DNA of 44,730 nucleotides. Origin: Phycisphaerae bacterium (GTDB taxonomy: Bacteria > Planctomycetota > Phycisphaerae > JAJVII01). Under the pieces are notes generated by a model. The model was not told the DNA's origin, searched no databases, and saw only the letters and a program-made list of their open reading frames with translations. The stretch spans positions 1-44,730 of the forward strand of contig JAJVII010000016.1 of the NCBI GenBank assembly GCA_022072085.1, written 5' to 3'. Positions 1 to 8,455 of this stretch are shown piece by piece. Each line of letters opens with the position of its first letter. Positions within the stretch are counted from its first letter, which is position 1. The position numbers and the translations under genes are program-made.

Positions 1-327
1 CGGGGGCGCGGGCCTGGTCGATGGTGGCGTCCAGGAGGCGGTCAGCGCCCCCTTTTTTAGCAGCCGCTTCTCGGCCTCGTGCAACGTGCGGTAGCAGGGG
101 ACCTTCTTGAGGCCCAGTTCGACGCGAAGGTCGCTCCAGCGTTTGAGCCAGGTGACCACGCCGCGGTAGTCCAGTTTGAAGAACTGACGCAGCGTGAGCA
201 TGGCGAACAGTTGCGGCCGGGTGAAGTCGTGGCGGCTCTTGGGGCAGGAATAGTCGGCCAGGGCCTCCTTGCCCGCCCCCAACGCCGCTCGCGCCAACGC
301 GATGGGGTCTTTGGTCGTCCGTGACAT
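1..327 (-). CDS. DDE transposase, N-terminal part, with likely programmed -1 frameshift; runs off the window
   Basis: The minus-strand reading from ATG at 327 gives a protein with FTRPQLFAMLTLRQFF followed by DYRGVVTWLKRW and VPCYRTLHEAEKRLL. This is the N-terminal pattern of IS4/IS5-like DDE transposases common in planctomycetes. At 58-52 the coding strand reads CTA AAA AAG in frame, a classical A AAA AAG slippery heptamer. The zero frame after it gives a non-family sequence, whereas the -1 frame gives GADRLLDATIDQARA, the expected transposase continuation. Either expression needs -1 frameshifting or the copy carries a frameshift mutation at this homopolymer. The catalytic DDE region is outside the window. 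The IS family is not resolved. Confidence 0.7.
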   Translation of the reverse strand, partial: MSRTTKDPIALARAALGAGKEALADYSCPKSRHDFTRPQLFAMLTLRQFFKLDYRGVVTWLKRWSDLRVELGLKKVPCYRTLHEAEKRLLKKGALTASWTPPSTRPAPP

Positions 328-382
328 GTTCCCTATATCGGCTATTCATCGGTGATTTGAACAGGGCGAGCCTGTCCCCTTT
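1..382 (-). mobile_element. Partial insertion sequence (one end only)
   Basis: The transposase start at 327 is followed outward by about 50 bases and then, on the minus strand, AAAGGGGACAGGCTCG (about 367-382). This is a plausible terminal inverted repeat, because it sits between the transposase promoter region and the 3' end of rnr. The other end lies outside the window, so neither the matching repeat nor a target duplication can be checked. The boundary is inference; the transposase itself is well supported. Confidence 0.4.
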
Positions 383-402
383 CTTCCGCCCCTCCTCCGC
401 CT

Positions 403-2805
403 CTACCTTCGCCGGCTGCGGCGACCGCCTCGGTTGCGGCCGGACTTGCGGCCGCCCTTGTTCTTGTGGCCTCCCTTGTGGCGATCGTTCCTGTGCGACT
501 TCTGGCCGGGCTTGGGGGCGTCGCCCTTCCGCTGGCCGCCGGGCTTGTCCAGGCCGCCGCGGCCCGGCCTGGGGCCGGCAGCAGGGCGGTCGGCCTGGCC
601 GGCGGCGCCGGGGGCGGCCGTCGGGGAGTTGGACATCAGCTCTTCGATGCGGGCCTTGCGGCCGAAATCGCCGATCAGTCGCAGGTCCAGCTCGCGCCGG
701 GCGATGTCCACGTCGATGATCTGCACCTCGACCAGGTCGCCGATCTGGATCCGCTTTCCCGATCGCTGCCCGACCACCGCGCCGGAGCGGGCGTCCAGTT
801 CCCACCAGTCGTCGGTGAGGTCGTTGAAGCGGATCAGCCCGTCGATCAGGTAGCGTGAGCACTGCACGTAGACGCCGATGTTCGCGACGCCGTCCACCAC
901 GCCGTAGAGATGATCGCCGACGTGGTCGGCCAGCAGCGTGAGCACCTTCAGCTCGTTCAGCTCCCGCTCGGCCTGATCGGCCCGCCGCTCGGTCATCGAG
1001 CAATGCTTGCCGAGCGTAACCAGTTCCTCGTTGCTCATGGCCGCCCGCTTGCGGGCGCCCTTCTTGCCCGCGAAGTCGCCGGCGAAATACTGGTCCAGCA
1101 GCCGGTGGATCGTCAGGTCCGGGTAGCGGCGGATCGGGCTGGTGAAGTGCGTGTAGTGCCGGCTGGCCAGCGCGAAGTGGCCCTCGTCGGCCGGCGAATA
1201 GACCGCCTGCTCGAAGCTCCGCAGCAACGCCATGTTGATCGCGTAGCTCTCCGGCGTGCCCTGGGCATTCTTGAGCAGCCGCTGCATCGACGAGCGGTCG
1301 AGCTTCTTGGGGATGCGATGGCCGCAGATGCGGACGAACGTCGCCAGCTTCTGCTGGTCCTGCTCCTCGGGCTCGGGGTGGATACGGCGGATGAACGGGA
1401 CGTTCAGCCGGTTGAGCAGGCGGGCGACGGCCTCGTTGGCCTCGACCATGAACATCTCGATCAGCGTGTGGCTGAAGCTGGAGTCTTCCGGCCTGGCGTC
1501 GACGACCTTGCCCTGATCGTCCAGGATCAGCTCGACGTCGGGCAGGTCCAGGTGCAGCATGCCCTCGCCATATCGGCGGTCGAAGATGGTGCGGGCCAGC
1601 CGGTTCATCTCCGCGACCAGCGCGACCACGTCAGCCGGGATGTCCGCGTCCGGGCGCCCGTCGATCACCGACTGGGCCTGCTCGTAGTTCAGCCGGCAGT
1701 TGGAGCGGATGACCGCGTTGTAGTACTCCTCTTTGCGGACGCGGCCGGCGGCGTCGTAGGTGATGTAGGCGCTCTTGACCAGGCGGTCTTCGTCCGGCCG
1801 AAGCGAGCATACGCCGTTGCTGAGCACCTCCGGCAGCATCGGCACGACCAGATCGACGAAGTAGACGCTGTTGCCGCGCTCGCGGGCGGACCCATCCAGC
1901 GCCGAGCCGGGCGGGACGAAGTGGGCGACGTCGGCGATGTGAACGCCCAGCCGCCAGCCGCCGTCGTCGAGGCGTTTGAGGCTGATCGCGTCGTCGAAGT
2001 CGCGCGCGGTCGCCGGGTCGATGGTCACAACGAACTCGTCGCGCAGGTCGGTGCGTCCCGCAGCCGCCGACTCGGGGGCGAACGTGCGGGCCTGCTGGCC
2101 GGCTTCTTCCATGACCGCGGCGTTGAACCGGTCGGGGATGTGGAACTGCCGCAGGACGGTCAGCGTGTCCACGCCCGGTTCGCCGCGGGCGCCGAGGACC
2201 TCGACGATGACGCCCTCCGCCAGCCTGTGCTTGTCGGGATACTGCGTCAGTTCGACGACGACCTTGTCGTTCAGCCGGGCGTTCTTGGCCGACAGGTCGC
2301 CGACCGCGATCAGGTCGGTGAACTGCTTGCCGTCGGGCTCGACGAAGTAGCGGTCCTTGACCTGGATGACGGTGCCGACGAACCGCGAGAAGCCGCGCGA
2401 GACGATCTCGACGATCCGGCCGCGGGCCCCCTTGCCCTCGCGCGGGCCCTGGATGACCTTGGCCGCGACGATGTCGCCGGTGATCGCGTCGAGGTTCTCG
2501 CCCTCGGGGATGTAGAGGTCCTCGTGCGTGCCCGGCTCGACGGGAACGACGAAGCCGAACCCGCGCGGGTTGGCCCGGTAGGTGCCGACGAAGCGGTCGC
2601 TCATCCGCGGCAGCATGACGGCGTTCTTCGCGCCGAAGATGAGTCGGCCGGTCTGCCGCAGGCGGTCCACGTTGCCGCGGAAGGTGTCGTAGTCGGTGTC
2701 GGCAACGCCCAGGGCCTTGGCGAGTTGGCGGACTTTCTTGGGCTGATAGTTGCGAGCGGTCAGGTGTTCGAGGATCTGTCCGGAGAAATCTTTATCTGTT
2801 GTCAT
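403..2805 (-). CDS. rnr: Ribonuclease R (RNB-family 3'-5' exoribonuclease)
   Basis: An 800-residue RNase R that degrades structured RNA processively from the 3' end. The order is a winged-helix segment (1-65), cold-shock domains with RGFGFVVPVE at 81-90, the RNB catalytic domain beginning near 255 with the acidic motif DPATARDFDDAIS (263-275), then an S1 domain around residues 640-715. The tail from about 725 is very rich in Gly, Lys and Arg, as in RNase R proteins that bind structured RNA. Length matches the family. No clear Shine-Dalgarno precedes the ATG. It is divergent from the YlbF-family gene at 2934. RNase R rather than RNase II is favoured by the N-terminal helix-turn-helix and the basic tail. 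Confidence 0.95.
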   Translation of the reverse strand: MTTDKDFSGQILEHLTARNYQPKKVRQLAKALGVADTDYDTFRGNVDRLRQTGRLIFGAKNAVMLPRMSDRFVGTYRANPRGFGFVVPVEPGTHEDLYIPEGENLDAITGDIVAAKVIQGPREGKGARGRIVEIVSRGFSRFVGTVIQVKDRYFVEPDGKQFTDLIAVGDLSAKNARLNDKVVVELTQYPDKHRLAEGVIVEVLGARGEPGVDTLTVLRQFHIPDRFNAAVMEEAGQQARTFAPESAAAGRTDLRDEFVVTIDPATARDFDDAISLKRLDDGGWRLGVHIADVAHFVPPGSALDGSARERGNSVYFVDLVVPMLPEVLSNGVCSLRPDEDRLVKSAYITYDAAGRVRKEEYYNAVIRSNCRLNYEQAQSVIDGRPDADIPADVVALVAEMNRLARTIFDRRYGEGMLHLDLPDVELILDDQGKVVDARPEDSSFSHTLIEMFMVEANEAVARLLNRLNVPFIRRIHPEPEEQDQQKLATFVRICGHRIPKKLDRSSMQRLLKNAQGTPESYAINMALLRSFEQAVYSPADEGHFALASRHYTHFTSPIRRYPDLTIHRLLDQYFAGDFAGKKGARKRAAMSNEELVTLGKHCSMTERRADQAERELNELKVLTLLADHVGDHLYGVVDGVANIGVYVQCSRYLIDGLIRFNDLTDDWWELDARSGAVVGQRSGKRIQIGDLVEVQIIDVDIARRELDLRLIGDFGRKARIEELMSNSPTAAPGAAGQADRPAAGPRPGRGGLDKPGGQRKGDAPKPGQKSHRNDRHKGGHKNKGGRKSGRNRGGRRSRRR

Positions 2806-2933
2806 GGCGGGCGTCGCTGCTATAGGATGATCGGGTCGCGAAGGGCGTTGACGTTGAAATGCCCCCAGGCCGATCCTACGGGGAACGTCCTTGCCGGCTA
2901 CTGTAACCCTGCCGCCAGCAAAAGGAAAGCGCC

Positions 2934-3296
2934 GTGAGCATCGAACCGCAGATCAAGGATCTGGCCGACCGGCTGGGCAAGGCGATGGCCGACAGCGCCC
3001 GCACCCGGCGATTCAAGGAGCTGCGCGAGAAGGTGAACAAGGATGCCGTGGCCATGGGGCTGCTGGAGCAGTTCAACAAGCAGTTGGCGGCCATCGCGAC
3101 CAAGGAACAGGAAGGCAAGCCGATCGAGGTGGCCGACAAGCACGGCCTGGCGACGACGCAGGAGAAGATCTACGGCAACGCAACGCTGAAGGATTACCTC
3201 GAAGCCCAGGCCAACTACATCGAACTGGTCCAGCAGGTCAACGACGTCATGGGCCAGCACCTGGTCGAGCCGGACCACGACAACGACGAGAACTGA
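2934..3296 (+). CDS. YlbF/YmcA (Com_YlbF) family protein
   Basis: A 120-residue all-helical protein starting at GTG, with AAAGGA 8 bases upstream. Its pattern (conserved helices around LADRLGKAMADSARTRRFKELRE, residues 10-32, and a YLEAQANYIELVQQVND segment near 88-104) matches the YlbF/YmcA family. In Bacillus these proteins form the Y-complex with YaaT (RicT), which steers RNase Y processing and competence/biofilm regulation. A RicT homologue is encoded at 14724-15788 in this window, so a partner exists. The gene sits divergently beside RNase R and converges on glnS. Family assignment is firm; a role in RNA processing here is inference. Confidence 0.8.
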   Translation: MSIEPQIKDLADRLGKAMADSARTRRFKELREKVNKDAVAMGLLEQFNKQLAAIATKEQEGKPIEVADKHGLATTQEKIYGNATLKDYLEAQANYIELVQQVNDVMGQHLVEPDHDNDEN

Positions 3297-3378
3297 CGGC
3301 TGAATCGCAGATTTGGGATTGAAGATTGCCGATTGCCGGAGGCGATCCCTTGTTCAATCTGAAATCGGAAATCCATAA
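3297..3378. repeat. Degenerate inverted AATC repeat between convergent genes
   Basis: The gap between ylbF-like and glnS contains short imperfect units: GATTTGGGATTGAAGATTG on the left and, inverted, TTCAATCTGAAATCGGAAATC on the right. The AATC/GATT units could fold into a long imperfect stem and may act as a bidirectional terminator or be a remnant of a dispersed repeat. No clean terminator with a U-tract is visible. Confidence 0.5.
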
Positions 3379-5064
3379 TCACTTCCCCTGCTTCTGCACC
3401 TTCGCCCACGTGTCTTTCAACGTCACGGTCCGGTTGAAGACCGGGCGGCCGGCGGCGCTGTCCGGGTCGCAGCAGAAGTATCCCATCCGCTCGAACTGGA
3501 AGCGGTCGCCGGGGGCGGCCGCCGCCAGGGCCGGCTCGCACTTGGCCGCGATAACCTTCATCGAGTCGGGGTTCAGGTTGGCCCGGTAGTCCTTGCCCTC
3601 CGGGGCCTCGTCGGGGTCGGCCTGGGTGAACAGGTGGCCGTAGAGGCGGGCCTCCGCGTCCACGGCGGAGTCGGCAGCCACCCAGTGCAGCGTCGCCTTC
3701 ACCTTCCGCCCGTCGGGCGCGTCGCCGCCGCGGGTGGCCGGGTCGTAGGTGCAGCGCAGCTCCACCACGTTGCCCGCGGCGTCCTTGACGGCCTCGCGGC
3801 AGGTGATGAAGTAGGCATAGCGCAGCCGCACCTCGCGGCCGGGCGCCATGCGGAAGAACTTCTTCGGCGGGTCCTCCATGAAGTCCTCGCGCTCGATGTA
3901 GAGCGTGCGGCCGAACGGAACCTTCCGCCTGCCGGCGGCGGCGTCCTCGGGGTTGTTCACCGCGTCCAGTTCCTCGGCCTGCCCCTCGGGGTAATTCTCG
4001 ATGACCACGCGGAGCGGATCGAGTACGGCCATCCGCCGCGGCGCGGTGCGGTTGAGTTCTTCGCGGATGAAATGCTCCAGCAGGGCAACGTCGACGGCGA
4101 CGTTGGTGTCGGCCTTGCCCACGCCGATCCGCTCGCAGAACGCCCGGATGGCCTGCGGCGTGACGCCGCGGCGGCGCAGGCCCGCCAGCGTCGGCAGCCG
4201 CGGGTCGTCGTAGCCGTTGACGTGGCCACCCTCGACGAGCTGCACGAACCGCCGCTTGCTCATCACCGTGTAGGTCAGGCTGTAGCGGGCGAACTCGATC
4301 TGTCGCGGGTGGTAGATGCCCAGCCGGTCGAGGAACCAGTCGTAGAGCGGCCGGTGGTTCTCGTATTCCAGCGAGCAGAGCGAGTGCGTGACCCCCTCGA
4401 TGCTGTCCTCCAGGCCGTGGGCCCAGTCGTACATCGGGTAGATGCACCACTTGTCCCCCTGGCGGTGATGGGCGACGTGCAGGATGCGATACATCACCGG
4501 GTCGCGCATGTTCAGGTTGGGGTGGGCCATGTCGATCTTCGCCCGCAGCGTCCGCGATCCGTCGGGGAACTCGCCGGCCCGCATGCGGGCGAACAGGTCG
4601 AGGTTCTCCTCAACACTGCGGTTTCTGAACGGGCTCGCGGCGCCCGGCGTGGTCAGCGTGCCGCGGGTGGCCGACACCTGCTCAGCCGACAGGTCGCAGA
4701 CGTAGGCGTCGCCCTGGCGGACAAGCTGCACGGCCCACTCGTACATCTGCTCGAAGTAGTCGGAGGCGAAGAAGAGCCGGTCGCCCCAGTCGGCGCCCAG
4801 CCAGCGGACGTCGGCGATGATGCCGTCGACGAACTCCTGCTCCTCGGCCGCCGGGTTGGTGTCGTCGAATCGCAGGTTGAACAGCCCGCCGAAGTCGCGG
4901 GCGATGCCGTAGCTGATCCAGACGGCCTTGGCGTGGCCGATGTGCAGATAGGCGTTAGGCTCGGGAGGGAAGCGCGTGTGCACGCGGTCGAACCGCCCGG
5001 CGGACAGATCGGCCGCCACGGCCTCGTGGAGAAAGTCCGCGCCCCTGGATTCCAATTCGCTCAT
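3379..5064 (-). CDS. glnS: Glutaminyl-tRNA synthetase
   Basis: A class I aminoacyl-tRNA synthetase of 561 residues, charging tRNA-Gln directly. The start shows [18 protein letters not shown] with HIGH at 41-44, then FDDTNP at 66-71, and the KMSKS equivalent VMSKR at 267-271. The C-terminal half is the GlnRS beta-barrel anticodon-binding region ([30 protein letters not shown]). The ATG is preceded by AAGGA. Length fits bacterial GlnRS. The toxin-antitoxin pair immediately upstream ends only 30 bp before this start, so glnS may share its transcript. [13 protein letters not shown] supports GlnRS over GluRS. Confidence 0.96.
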   Translation of the reverse strand: MSELESRGADFLHEAVAADLSAGRFDRVHTRFPPEPNAYLHIGHAKAVWISYGIARDFGGLFNLRFDDTNPAAEEQEFVDGIIADVRWLGADWGDRLFFASDYFEQMYEWAVQLVRQGDAYVCDLSAEQVSATRGTLTTPGAASPFRNRSVEENLDLFARMRAGEFPDGSRTLRAKIDMAHPNLNMRDPVMYRILHVAHHRQGDKWCIYPMYDWAHGLEDSIEGVTHSLCSLEYENHRPLYDWFLDRLGIYHPRQIEFARYSLTYTVMSKRRFVQLVEGGHVNGYDDPRLPTLAGLRRRGVTPQAIRAFCERIGVGKADTNVAVDVALLEHFIREELNRTAPRRMAVLDPLRVVIENYPEGQAEELDAVNNPEDAAAGRRKVPFGRTLYIEREDFMEDPPKKFFRMAPGREVRLRYAYFITCREAVKDAAGNVVELRCTYDPATRGGDAPDGRKVKATLHWVAADSAVDAEARLYGHLFTQADPDEAPEGKDYRANLNPDSMKVIAAKCEPALAAAAPGDRFQFERMGYFCCDPDSAAGRPVFNRTVTLKDTWAKVQKQGK

Positions 5065-5094
5065 GGAGTGTCCTTCTCAAAGCCCCGCAAGTTC

Positions 5095-5352
5095 TCAACG
5101 ATAGACTTCTCTGCGGTGGCCAACCCTCACCACCAACACGAGGATGCGTTGGTCGCGGATTACATAGATGACTCTATAATCGCCGACCCGGATGCGTTGA
5201 AAGCCTTCCTTGCCGGCCATCTTCACGGCGCCATGCGGACGGGGGTCGTCCTCAAGCGATTGGATCGCCGCGTCCAATCGCACCCATATCGGTTTGGGAA
5301 GCTTGGCCAGGTTCCGCTCCGCCCGAGTGCTGATGAGAACCCGGTAGGTCAT
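5095..5352 (-). CDS. RelE/ParE-superfamily toxin
   Basis: An 85-residue RelE-like toxin, expected to be a ribosome-dependent mRNA interferase. The C-terminal half has the family signature GDYRVIYVIRDQ followed by VVRVGHRREVY, which contains the arginine and terminal tyrosine positions used by RelE for mRNA cleavage. The start overlaps the antitoxin stop as ATGA (5349-5352), which is the usual translational coupling of antitoxin-first modules. Only 30 bp separate its stop from glnS. Whether it acts like RelE (mRNA) or ParE (gyrase) cannot be decided with certainty, but the catalytic-type residues favour RelE. Confidence 0.88.
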   Translation of the reverse strand: MTYRVLISTRAERNLAKLPKPIWVRLDAAIQSLEDDPRPHGAVKMAGKEGFQRIRVGDYRVIYVIRDQRILVLVVRVGHRREVYR

Positions 5353-5603
5353 TTAAGCCCCAGTCTCTTGCGAGCCTCTCGGTAGGGCACGAATTTCTCT
5401 TTGGGGTCCGCCAGAACCTTGCGGGCCTCTTCCAAGTCCAGCCGGTCTTCCATCGCCTCGATCAGCTCGAGGTCCTCCAGCGGAACGATGGCCGCGACGC
5501 CCTTCCTGCGCCGGGTCAGGATCAGCCGCTCCTTGCCGTAGGCCGCCCGGTTAACCGCGTCGGAGAAATTCCGGCGGGCCTGCTCGACTGCGATCTTGCC
5601 CAT
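5349..5603 (-). CDS. Phd/YefM-family antitoxin
   Basis: An 84-residue antitoxin. The N-terminus (MGKIAVEQARRNFSDAVNRA) is the Phd/YefM DNA-binding fold, followed by an acidic helix region (residues 38-60) that would wrap the toxin. A longer reading from 5627 is possible, but GGGAGG lies 7 bases upstream of the ATG at 5603, and the longer form would cover the operator-like TGTACA sites, so 5603 is preferred. It overlaps the toxin by 4 bp and is probably autoregulated through sites at 5621-5644. Confidence 0.87.
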   Translation of the reverse strand: MGKIAVEQARRNFSDAVNRAAYGKERLILTRRRKGVAAIVPLEDLELIEAMEDRLDLEEARKVLADPKEKFVPYREARKRLGLK

Positions 5604-5620
5604 GACACAACCTCCCGTTA

Positions 5621-5651
5621 CGTACATTAACTCCTACCTGTACAAGTATAC
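5621..5651 (-). promoter_or_regulatory. Candidate YefM-type operator upstream of the toxin-antitoxin pair
   Basis: TGTACA at 5639-5644 and CGTACA at 5621-5626 lie 18 bp apart just upstream of the antitoxin start, followed by the palindrome GTATAC at 5646-5651. YefM antitoxins are known to recognise TGTACA cores in paired sites. The second copy has one mismatch. Operator function is inference. Confidence 0.5.
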
Positions 5652-5685
5652 TCTTTCGCATGGAAGGGAGCAAGGCGCCGAGCGG

Positions 5686-6738
5686 CTATTCCAACCCGCC
5701 CTTGCGGGGCTTGTCGGCGTCGGTGGAGGACTCGGGGCCGGCGTAGTCGCGCTTGTAGAGGCGGCGGCCAAGGCTCGACTCGTACTGCGACCAGCCGGCG
5801 TCCTGGTTCGAATCGCCCGCGACAACCCTGTCGAACGTGTTGATCTTCGCGTCCAGATTGTCCAGGTAGTGCACCATGAACGCCTCGCGCGTCTTGGGCA
5901 GCACGGGGGCGCCGAATTCCATCTGGCCGTGATGGCTGAGGATGATGTGCAGCAGCAGTCGCAGCGCCTCGGGGTTCACCGGCTCGCCCGCGTCGGCCAG
6001 CTCGGCCGCCTTCTGCTGGACGTACTGGGCGCCGACGTAGATGTGGCCGATGAGATGGCCCTCGTCGGTGTACTCGAAGCCCATCGCCGAACTCAGCTCG
6101 CGGGTCTTGCCGATGTCGTGCAGGAAGATGCCCGCCAGCACGAGGTCGGCGTTCACCTGCGGGTAGTGCGGCAGCAGCCGCCGGGCCGCCCCCAGCAGCG
6201 ACAGCGTGTGCTCCAGCAACCCGCCGATGAAGGCGTGGTGGTTCCTCACTGCCGCCGGGGAGCGGCGGAACTCGGTCATCATCGTCTCGTCAGCCAGCAC
6301 CGCGCTGATCAGCCGGCGCAGATCCGCATCCTTGATCGCCGACAGGTGCTTCTTGATCTGCTCGAACATCTCGCGGATGTCGTGCTTGGTCGCCGGCATG
6401 AACTCCGAGACGTCGATGGTCTCCAGGTCCGCCGGCCGCAGTGAGTCGATGATGAGCTGCGGGTTGCCCTTGTAGCTGTCGACGCGGCCGGCGATGCGGA
6501 GCAGCCCGCCGTCGGGGATGGTAGAGAAGATATCCTCTGTCGCCTGCCACATGCGGGCAACCATCTCGCCGGTCTTGTCGCTGACGATGGCGTGGATGTA
6601 GAGCGAGCCGTTGCTGGCGGCCCGCAGATCCTTCTTGGTCACCAGGAAGACCTGGTCCACCCGCTCGCCGGCCTTGAGGTCGCCCACCGGGCGTCGGGGC
6701 AGTCGGGCGGCCGCATCGGACAGATTCAACTGGGTCAT
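5686..6738 (-). CDS. YhaM-like 3'-5' exoribonuclease (OB-fold plus HD domain)
   Basis: A 350-residue protein with an N-terminal OB-fold (about residues 20-110, with LYIHAIVSDKTGEMVARMW) and an HD metal-dependent phosphohydrolase domain (about 160-310). HD residues are visible in GIFLHDIGKTREL, with further histidines in HHAFIGGLLEHT and ILSHHGQMEFG. This is the architecture of Bacillus YhaM/CBF1, a 3'-5' exoribonuclease. The C-terminal 30 residues are charged and unstructured. Start ATG at 6738. It lies close to rnr, so the window encodes two 3' exoribonucleases. The assignment rests on domain order and motifs. Confidence 0.87.
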   Translation of the reverse strand: MTQLNLSDAAARLPRRPVGDLKAGERVDQVFLVTKKDLRAASNGSLYIHAIVSDKTGEMVARMWQATEDIFSTIPDGGLLRIAGRVDSYKGNPQLIIDSLRPADLETIDVSEFMPATKHDIREMFEQIKKHLSAIKDADLRRLISAVLADETMMTEFRRSPAAVRNHHAFIGGLLEHTLSLLGAARRLLPHYPQVNADLVLAGIFLHDIGKTRELSSAMGFEYTDEGHLIGHIYVGAQYVQQKAAELADAGEPVNPEALRLLLHIILSHHGQMEFGAPVLPKTREAFMVHYLDNLDAKINTFDRVVAGDSNQDAGWSQYESSLGRRLYKRDYAGPESSTDADKPRKGGLE

Positions 6739-6789
6739 CGATTCACCGGGTAAGAAGTTCGCGTATCCTGCAAAGACAGAATTCGGGTC

Positions 6790-6920
6790 TCAATAACGAA
6801 TGACGAAAGAATGTCGAAGCACCAATGACGAATCGCACCGTGCGATCCGCTCTCCATTCGTCATTTGCCATTCGGCATTCTTTCGACATTCGAGAATTCG
6901 TCATTCGACATTGCCGCCCC
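6790..6920. repeat. Cluster of degenerate GAATGNCGAA units in inverted arrangement
   Basis: Between the YhaM-like gene and a small membrane gene the sequence is built of short near-identical units: GAATGACGAAAGAATGTCGA on the left, and on the right the inverse, CATTCGGCATTCTTTCGACA, with several further CATTCGTCATTTGCCATTCG-type units. The halves could fold on themselves. The low-complexity composition differs from the flanking genes. It resembles the short dispersed intergenic repeats found in planctomycete-type genomes; copy number elsewhere cannot be seen here. Confidence 0.65.
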
Positions 6921-6931
6921 GGGCGGCCTCT

Positions 6932-7162
6932 TCACGGCCCCGGCGTCCAGCGGACGGAGTGGGCGGCCAGGTAGGCCAGCCACGCCAGCCAGACCGTGTA
7001 GATCGCCAGGCCCGTCCACATCACCCAGCGGCGTCGCCCGCCGGACATCGGCGGCGCGTCGGGGATGACCGGCTTGGCCGGGGCGGCCGCGGCGGGCTTG
7101 GGGGCCGGGACCTTCTCGGGCCTGGGGCCCGAGGCGTTCTTTCTACGATTTCGTCTGCTCAT
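6932..7162 (-). CDS. Small single-pass membrane protein, unknown function
   Basis: A 76-residue protein with a basic, Pro/Ala-rich N-terminus (about 1-43), then one hydrophobic segment (about 47-68, WVMWTGLAIYTVWLAWLAYL) and a short tail. The ATG lies inside the 3' end of the upstream permease gene (20 bp overlap) and has AGGTGA upstream, suggesting translational coupling. The topology would put the basic stretch in the cytoplasm. No family is recognised. Confidence 0.6.
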   Translation of the reverse strand: MSRRNRRKNASGPRPEKVPAPKPAAAAPAKPVIPDAPPMSGGRRRWVMWTGLAIYTVWLAWLAYLAAHSVRWTPGP

Positions 7163-8357
7163 TCGCTTTCACCTGGTCGGCCGGAGCGGCTGCCGCAGCA
7201 ACAGGCGCCGGACCGGTGTGCAGCAGCGCCCGCAGCCGCGGGCCGCCCCACTCGGTCCAGAGGACCTTGATCGCCGCCCCCACCGGCACCGCCAGCAACA
7301 TGCCCAGCACGCCCATCCACGCCGATCCGATCAGCAGCACCACCACGATGGTCACCGGGTGCAGCCCGACGGCCTTGCCCTGGATCATCGGCGTGAACAG
7401 GAAGTTGTCCAGCGCCTGGACGATAGTAAACGGGACGACGGTCAGTATCAACATCGTCGCCGGATGGTCTCCCGTCAGCAGCGCCACGCCGCAGGCGATC
7501 GGCAGCCCGACCAGGATGCTCACGAACGGCACGAGGTTCAGCACGCCGACCATCAGGCCGAGCAGCAGGCCGAACTTCAGCCCGACGATCGCCCAGCCGA
7601 CCGCCGTCAGCACGCCGACCAGCACGCAGCAGATCAGCCGGCCGCGGAAGAATGCTGCGACGACCGTATTCATGCGCCGGGACACCTGCACGATGCGGTC
7701 GCGCTCGTCGGCCGGCATCCAGCCGGCCAGCCACGCCCGGATGCGGTCGAAGTGCCACAGGAAGACGAACGTATACATCGGCATCAGCAGGAACAGGCTG
7801 ATCGCGTAGAACAGGGCGCTGATGCCCGCGCCGGCGTATCCGAGCACTCGGCCGACCGCCTGGCCGACCGTCGCGCCGTGTTGGCCGACGAGTTGCCCGA
7901 TCCGCTCCGCCGGCGTCGGCTGCCCGGGGCCGGGTGACTCGCCGGGCTGCGTCGCGGGCGGTGCGCCGTGGTGGATGATCCGCTGGACGTCGACGTGCGA
8001 TGAGACCCACGCGTAACCGCGGCGGGTCAGATCGGGCAGATCGTTGGCCAGCCCGACCGTCTGGCGATAGATGACCGGCACGAGCCACAGGCAGAGCAGG
8101 ATGAGCAGCGTGTAGCTGACCACGAACAGCAGCGAGGTGGTCAGAACGCGCGGCATGCGGCAGCGGCGGCGGGCCCAGGTGACCAGCGGGTCGAAGATGT
8201 AGGCGACCAGCAGGGCCATCGCCAGCGGCCAGAGGACGGCTTCCAGCACGCCGATCCCGCGAAGCACGACGAACAGCAGCGAGAACGCCGCCATCCCCAG
8301 CGCCACCCCCAGCGCCACCGGCAGCACCAGCCGCATCTGTCGCCTGTTCAGTGTCAT
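7143..8357 (-). CDS. AI-2E family transporter (PerM/YdiK-like permease)
   Basis: A 404-residue polytopic inner-membrane protein. Hydrophobic segments appear near 8-30, 35-55, 70-95, then after a loop of about 90 residues near 185-205 and 240-350. The signature region NLVPFVSILVGLPIACGVAL and the FTPMIQGKAVGLHPVTIVV block are typical of the AI-2E/UPF0118 superfamily. Members transport varied solutes, including sodium/proton exchange, so the substrate cannot be named. The next gene overlaps its 3' end. Confidence 0.88.
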   Translation of the reverse strand: MTLNRRQMRLVLPVALGVALGMAAFSLLFVVLRGIGVLEAVLWPLAMALLVAYIFDPLVTWARRRCRMPRVLTTSLLFVVSYTLLILLCLWLVPVIYRQTVGLANDLPDLTRRGYAWVSSHVDVQRIIHHGAPPATQPGESPGPGQPTPAERIGQLVGQHGATVGQAVGRVLGYAGAGISALFYAISLFLLMPMYTFVFLWHFDRIRAWLAGWMPADERDRIVQVSRRMNTVVAAFFRGRLICCVLVGVLTAVGWAIVGLKFGLLLGLMVGVLNLVPFVSILVGLPIACGVALLTGDHPATMLILTVVPFTIVQALDNFLFTPMIQGKAVGLHPVTIVVVLLIGSAWMGVLGMLLAVPVGAAIKVLWTEWGGPRLRALLHTGPAPVAAAAAPADQVKANEQTKS

Positions 8358-8455
8358 GCGTGGCCCTCATCAGGACATGCCGCCGTCCGGTTCCCGCCCC
8401 AGTCTAGCCGCCCGGCCCCCGCCTGTCGCCATCCAGCCTCGACAAGAGACCGGCG

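Noticed and set aside
910-2937. Long plus-strand ORF of 675 codons
   Set aside because: It lies opposite rnr, has the Val/Gln/Arg/Asp-rich composition of an antisense frame in high-GC DNA, and shows no family motif. The same holds for 3634-5385, 28379-29818, 30772-32247 and 32208-33686.
5805-5830. GGTTCGAATC, resembling a tRNA T-loop
   Set aside because: It is inside the YhaM-like coding sequence and no acceptor or anticodon stem can be formed around it.
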